Below the pieces are notes generated by a model that saw only the letters and a program-made list of their open reading frames with translations, did not search any database and was not told the DNA's origin. Made by a program: the position numbers and the translations under genes. A stretch of 7,315 nt of DNA from CAZEJK01 sp964512045 (GTDB lineage: Bacteria; Acidobacteriota; Thermoanaerobaculia; Thermoanaerobaculales; Sulfomarinibacteraceae), in contig CAZEJK010000256.1 of assembly GCA_964512045.1 (NCBI GenBank), positions 1-7,315 of the forward strand. The letters run 5' to 3'. Shown one piece after another: positions 5,928-7,315 of this stretch. Every line of letters begins with the position of its first letter. Positions within the stretch are counted from its first letter, which is position 1.

Positions 5928-5931
5928 CGCT
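5923..5931 (+). promoter_or_regulatory. Candidate extended -10 promoter giving a leaderless mRNA
   Basis: TGGTACGCT fits TGn-TANNNT with -10 hexamer TACGCT at 5926-5931. The expected transcription start, about seven bases on, coincides with the A of the ATG at 5938. No Shine-Dalgarno sequence precedes that ATG (the bases are GCTGCCGCC), which fits leaderless translation. Confidence 0.35.
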
Positions 5932-5937
5932 GCCGCC

Positions 5938-6630
5938 ATGGGAAGTTCACGACCGCAGGTTCCGAGGTCCGAGATCGAGCGCGCCCAGCGGTATGCCTCG
6001 GCGCTCCAGTCGTTTCTGTGCGGGTGTACCACCTCGTCGGTGGACTCGCAGTCACGAGCAACCCTCGTTGAGATACGGCAGGCGCTGGCGCGTGCCCGAG
6101 CGTGCATCGACGAGATTCTAGCCGCAAACGCTCCGGTAGAAGGGTCAGCGCCGCCCGCACCGGAGCCGGAAGCGAGCCCGCCATCGCGGACGCCGGCCCC
6201 CGGCTCGCGGTCGGCACAGCCGCCGCCTTCTGAGAGCCCGACAGCGGAGGGTGCGATCGCACAAGGCCCCGCCGGGCAGCGGGTTGATGTGGTGCGGCCT
6301 CCCGAGGGCCAGAAGACCGGTGGGACCCGTCGTGCCGGCGCGGGGCTGGTGCTCAAGGACAGCGAGACGGAGCCGTGCTTCCAGGAGTTTCAGGGGCGTC
6401 GTGAGCTGTCTCCAGATACCGTCGCGAAGCTGGACGCCTTTGCAAGCGAGCAGCAGCTGGAGATGACGGAGCAGGAACGGCGGCGCTTCCTCCAGAAGGT
6501 TCAGCGATGGATCGAGACCACGCCTGAGGGGCAGGTCCTGACCATCCGCGTGTCGGACCTCCACGGAGCTTTGAAGCCGTACCCGCAGTACCGTCCGGAT
6601 CCTGATCACAAGCCAGCGCCCGGTGGCTGA
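5938..6630 (+). CDS. Hypothetical protein with proline-rich linker
   Basis: I do not recognise a family. The 230 residues have three parts: an N-terminal, probably helical segment (11-63) with a CGC motif at 28-30 and Cys56; a low-complexity linker rich in Pro, Ala, Glu and Ser (66-112); and a C-terminal part (about 136-215) with a conserved-looking helical stretch LSPDTVAKLDAFASEQQLEMT (157-177), ERRRFLQKVQRWIETTPEG (180-198) and a tail rich in Pro and Asp (214-230). There is no signal peptide and no membrane segment, so it is probably cytoplasmic. Codon use looks like its neighbours (high G/C third positions), which supports a real gene. The ATG at 5938 lacks a ribosome site; see the promoter entry. 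It is divergent from the Trm112-like gene and lies 83 bases before the Nfu gene. Possible adaptor-like role is a guess. Confidence 0.75.
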   Translation: MGSSRPQVPRSEIERAQRYASALQSFLCGCTTSSVDSQSRATLVEIRQALARARACIDEILAANAPVEGSAPPAPEPEASPPSRTPAPGSRSAQPPPSESPTAEGAIAQGPAGQRVDVVRPPEGQKTGGTRRAGAGLVLKDSETEPCFQEFQGRRELSPDTVAKLDAFASEQQLEMTEQERRRFLQKVQRWIETTPEGQVLTIRVSDLHGALKPYPQYRPDPDHKPAPGG

Positions 6631-6643
6631 GGGGTGGCGCGGA

Positions 6644-6671
6644 TTGTCAGGGCTCGCAGACCTGTTGTGCT
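6644..6671 (+). promoter_or_regulatory. Weak promoter candidate for the Nfu gene
   Basis: TTGTCA at 6644-6649 matches the -35 consensus at five of six bases, and TGTGCT at 6666-6671 is a poor -10 at 16-base spacing. Unlike the other intergenic regions, this one contains no TA dinucleotide and so no extended -10. Readthrough from the upstream gene is an equally good explanation. Confidence 0.2.
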
Positions 6672-6678
6672 GAGTGCA

Positions 6679-6699
6679 GTCGCCGAGCGATCTGGCGAC
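6679..6699 (+). promoter_or_regulatory. Leader hairpin next to the Nfu ribosome site
   Basis: GTCGCC (6679-6684) pairs with GGCGAC (6694-6699) around a 9-base loop, ending two bases before the GGAGGAGG ribosome site at 6702-6709. A second possible stem, GCTCG (6652-6656) with CGAGC (6684-6688), shares base 6684 and the loop of the first, so the two would compete. It could affect translation or be a protein-binding inverted repeat. Six-base stems occur by chance in such DNA. Confidence 0.25.
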
Positions 6700-6713
6700 A
6701 CGGAGGAGGCCGC

Positions 6714-7262
6714 ATGACTCAGCCCGAAGAGATCCGGATCATGGCATCGCCGACGCCGAACCCACACAGCTTCAAGTTCACGGTGGACCGGCAGGTGCTG
6801 GACGGCAGCGCGTACTTCGCTTCGCGGGAAGCCGCCGCCGGATCGCCACTGGCACTCCGGGTCTTCGAGCTCGGAGACGTCATGAGCCTGTTTGTCACCG
6901 GCAGCATGGTGACCGTGGGCAAGGCGCCGGAGGCCGAGTGGTCTGAGCTGGCCTACAGGGTGGGAACAGCGATTCGTGAGCACGTGGCCAGCGGTGAGCC
7001 CGCTGTCGACAAGAGCGCGCAGACGCAGCAGCCGACCTCCGAGGTGGAGCGCCAGGTGGTTGCTGTGCTCGACGAGATCCGTCCGTACGTGCAGCGCGAC
7101 GGTGGCGATATCACGTTCGCCGGGTACGAGAACGGCTGGGTTCGGGTCCATCTGCAGGGGGCCTGCTCCGGCTGCCCGTCCGCGTCCATGACGCTCAAGG
7201 AAGGCGTGGAGCGCCGTCTCCGGGAGGTGCTTCCGGAGATCCGCGGGGTGGTGCCGGTCTAA
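6714..7262 (+). CDS. Nfu-type iron-sulfur cluster scaffold/carrier protein
   Basis: Binds and delivers iron-sulfur clusters to apoproteins in the cytoplasm. The 182 residues hold two domains: an Nfu N-terminal domain (about 11-97; TPNPHSFKF at 14-22, GSAYFAS at 31-37, LFVTGSMVTVGK at 59-70) and a NifU C-terminal domain (about 110-178; LDEIRPYVQRDGGDITFAGYE at 119-139 and GACSGCPSASMTLKEGVE at 149-166). The CxxC pair that holds the cluster is Cys151/Cys154. A short Gln/Thr/Ser linker joins the domains. This is the mitochondrial NFU1-like arrangement, not the NfuA form with a degenerate A-type N domain, so I give no symbol. ATG 6714 follows GGAGGAGG by four bases. No isc or suf genes are nearby. 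The stop codon TAA overlaps the right repeat copy. Confidence 0.96.
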   Translation: MTQPEEIRIMASPTPNPHSFKFTVDRQVLDGSAYFASREAAAGSPLALRVFELGDVMSLFVTGSMVTVGKAPEAEWSELAYRVGTAIREHVASGEPAVDKSAQTQQPTSEVERQVVAVLDEIRPYVQRDGGDITFAGYENGWVRVHLQGACSGCPSASMTLKEGVERRLREVLPEIRGVVPV

Positions 7263-7306
7263 CGCGGCCGCGGGCCGCAACCAAAGTGATGCTCCGAAGC
7301 TGCCGG
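7261..7306 (+). repeat. Right copy of the 46-base inverted repeat with GC hairpin
   Basis: Inverted partner of 1-46, differing only at 7300. It begins within the stop codon of the Nfu gene (TAA at 7260-7262). The hairpin is at 7264-7278: GCGGCC, loop GCG, GGCCGC, two bases past the stop. The AT-richer part that follows includes AACCAAAGTGATGCTCCGA (7279-7297) and has no T tract. In both copies the hairpin comes first and the tail second when read away from the upstream gene, so a 3'-end role is possible. The last nine bases of the window (7307-7315) lie beyond the aligned part, which is limited by the left window edge. Confidence 0.9.
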
Positions 7307-7315
7307 TCCCGCGCC

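Noticed and set aside
1..7306. Composite transposon or integron cassette bounded by the terminal repeats
   Set aside because: No transposase or integrase gene, no target duplication that can be checked, housekeeping content, and the repeat lacks the attC core pattern GTTRRRY/RYYYAAC in the right places.

Overview
This is a GC-rich bacterial chromosomal segment in which almost every base is coding or a short regulatory gap. Gene content is housekeeping and cell-envelope: a TesB-type acyl-CoA thioesterase, a SAM-dependent methyltransferase, dTDP-sugar genes rmlA, rmlC and rmlB, a secreted M23 peptidase, a Trm112/UPF0434-like small protein, an unrecognised proline-rich protein and an Nfu-type Fe-S scaffold. 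Strong AGGAGG-type ribosome sites, GTG starts and high GC suggest an uncultured soil, water or sediment bacterium (for example a deltaproteobacterial or acidobacterial relative). I cannot fix the phylum from the sequence.

Layout, left to right. Positions 1-46 hold one copy of a repeat whose inverted partner lies at 7261-7306. tesB (190-1053, minus) and a methyltransferase gene (1141-1911, plus) are transcribed divergently from an 87-base gap. A short gap with alternative hairpins and an extended -10 promoter leads into a tightly overlapped operon, rmlA-rmlC-rmlB-M23 peptidase (1988-5525). A 58-base convergent gap separates this from the Trm112-like gene (5584-5835, minus). That gene diverges from the proline-rich protein gene (5938-6630, plus) across a region with strong dyad symmetry. 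The Nfu scaffold gene (6714-7262, plus) ends inside the right repeat copy.

How they work together. RmlA, RmlB and RmlC convert glucose-1-phosphate and dTTP to dTDP-4-keto-L-rhamnose. The last enzyme for dTDP-L-rhamnose, RmlD, is not in the window. The fourth gene of the operon overlaps rmlB and encodes an exported zinc peptidase with all catalytic residues, so the operon couples nucleotide-sugar supply for surface glycans to peptidoglycan cleavage. The other genes are single transcription units with no obvious joint pathway.

The least expected features are four. First, the 46-base inverted repeat (39 bases identical without interruption) lies downstream of both outermost genes in the same orientation relative to them. 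Second, promoters in the window look alike, with a TGn-extended -10 and no clear -35. Third, the Trm112/proline-rich divergent promoter is a mirror-image dyad. Fourth, the M23 peptidase has an unusual architecture. No transposase, integrase, CRISPR array, tRNA or rRNA was seen.
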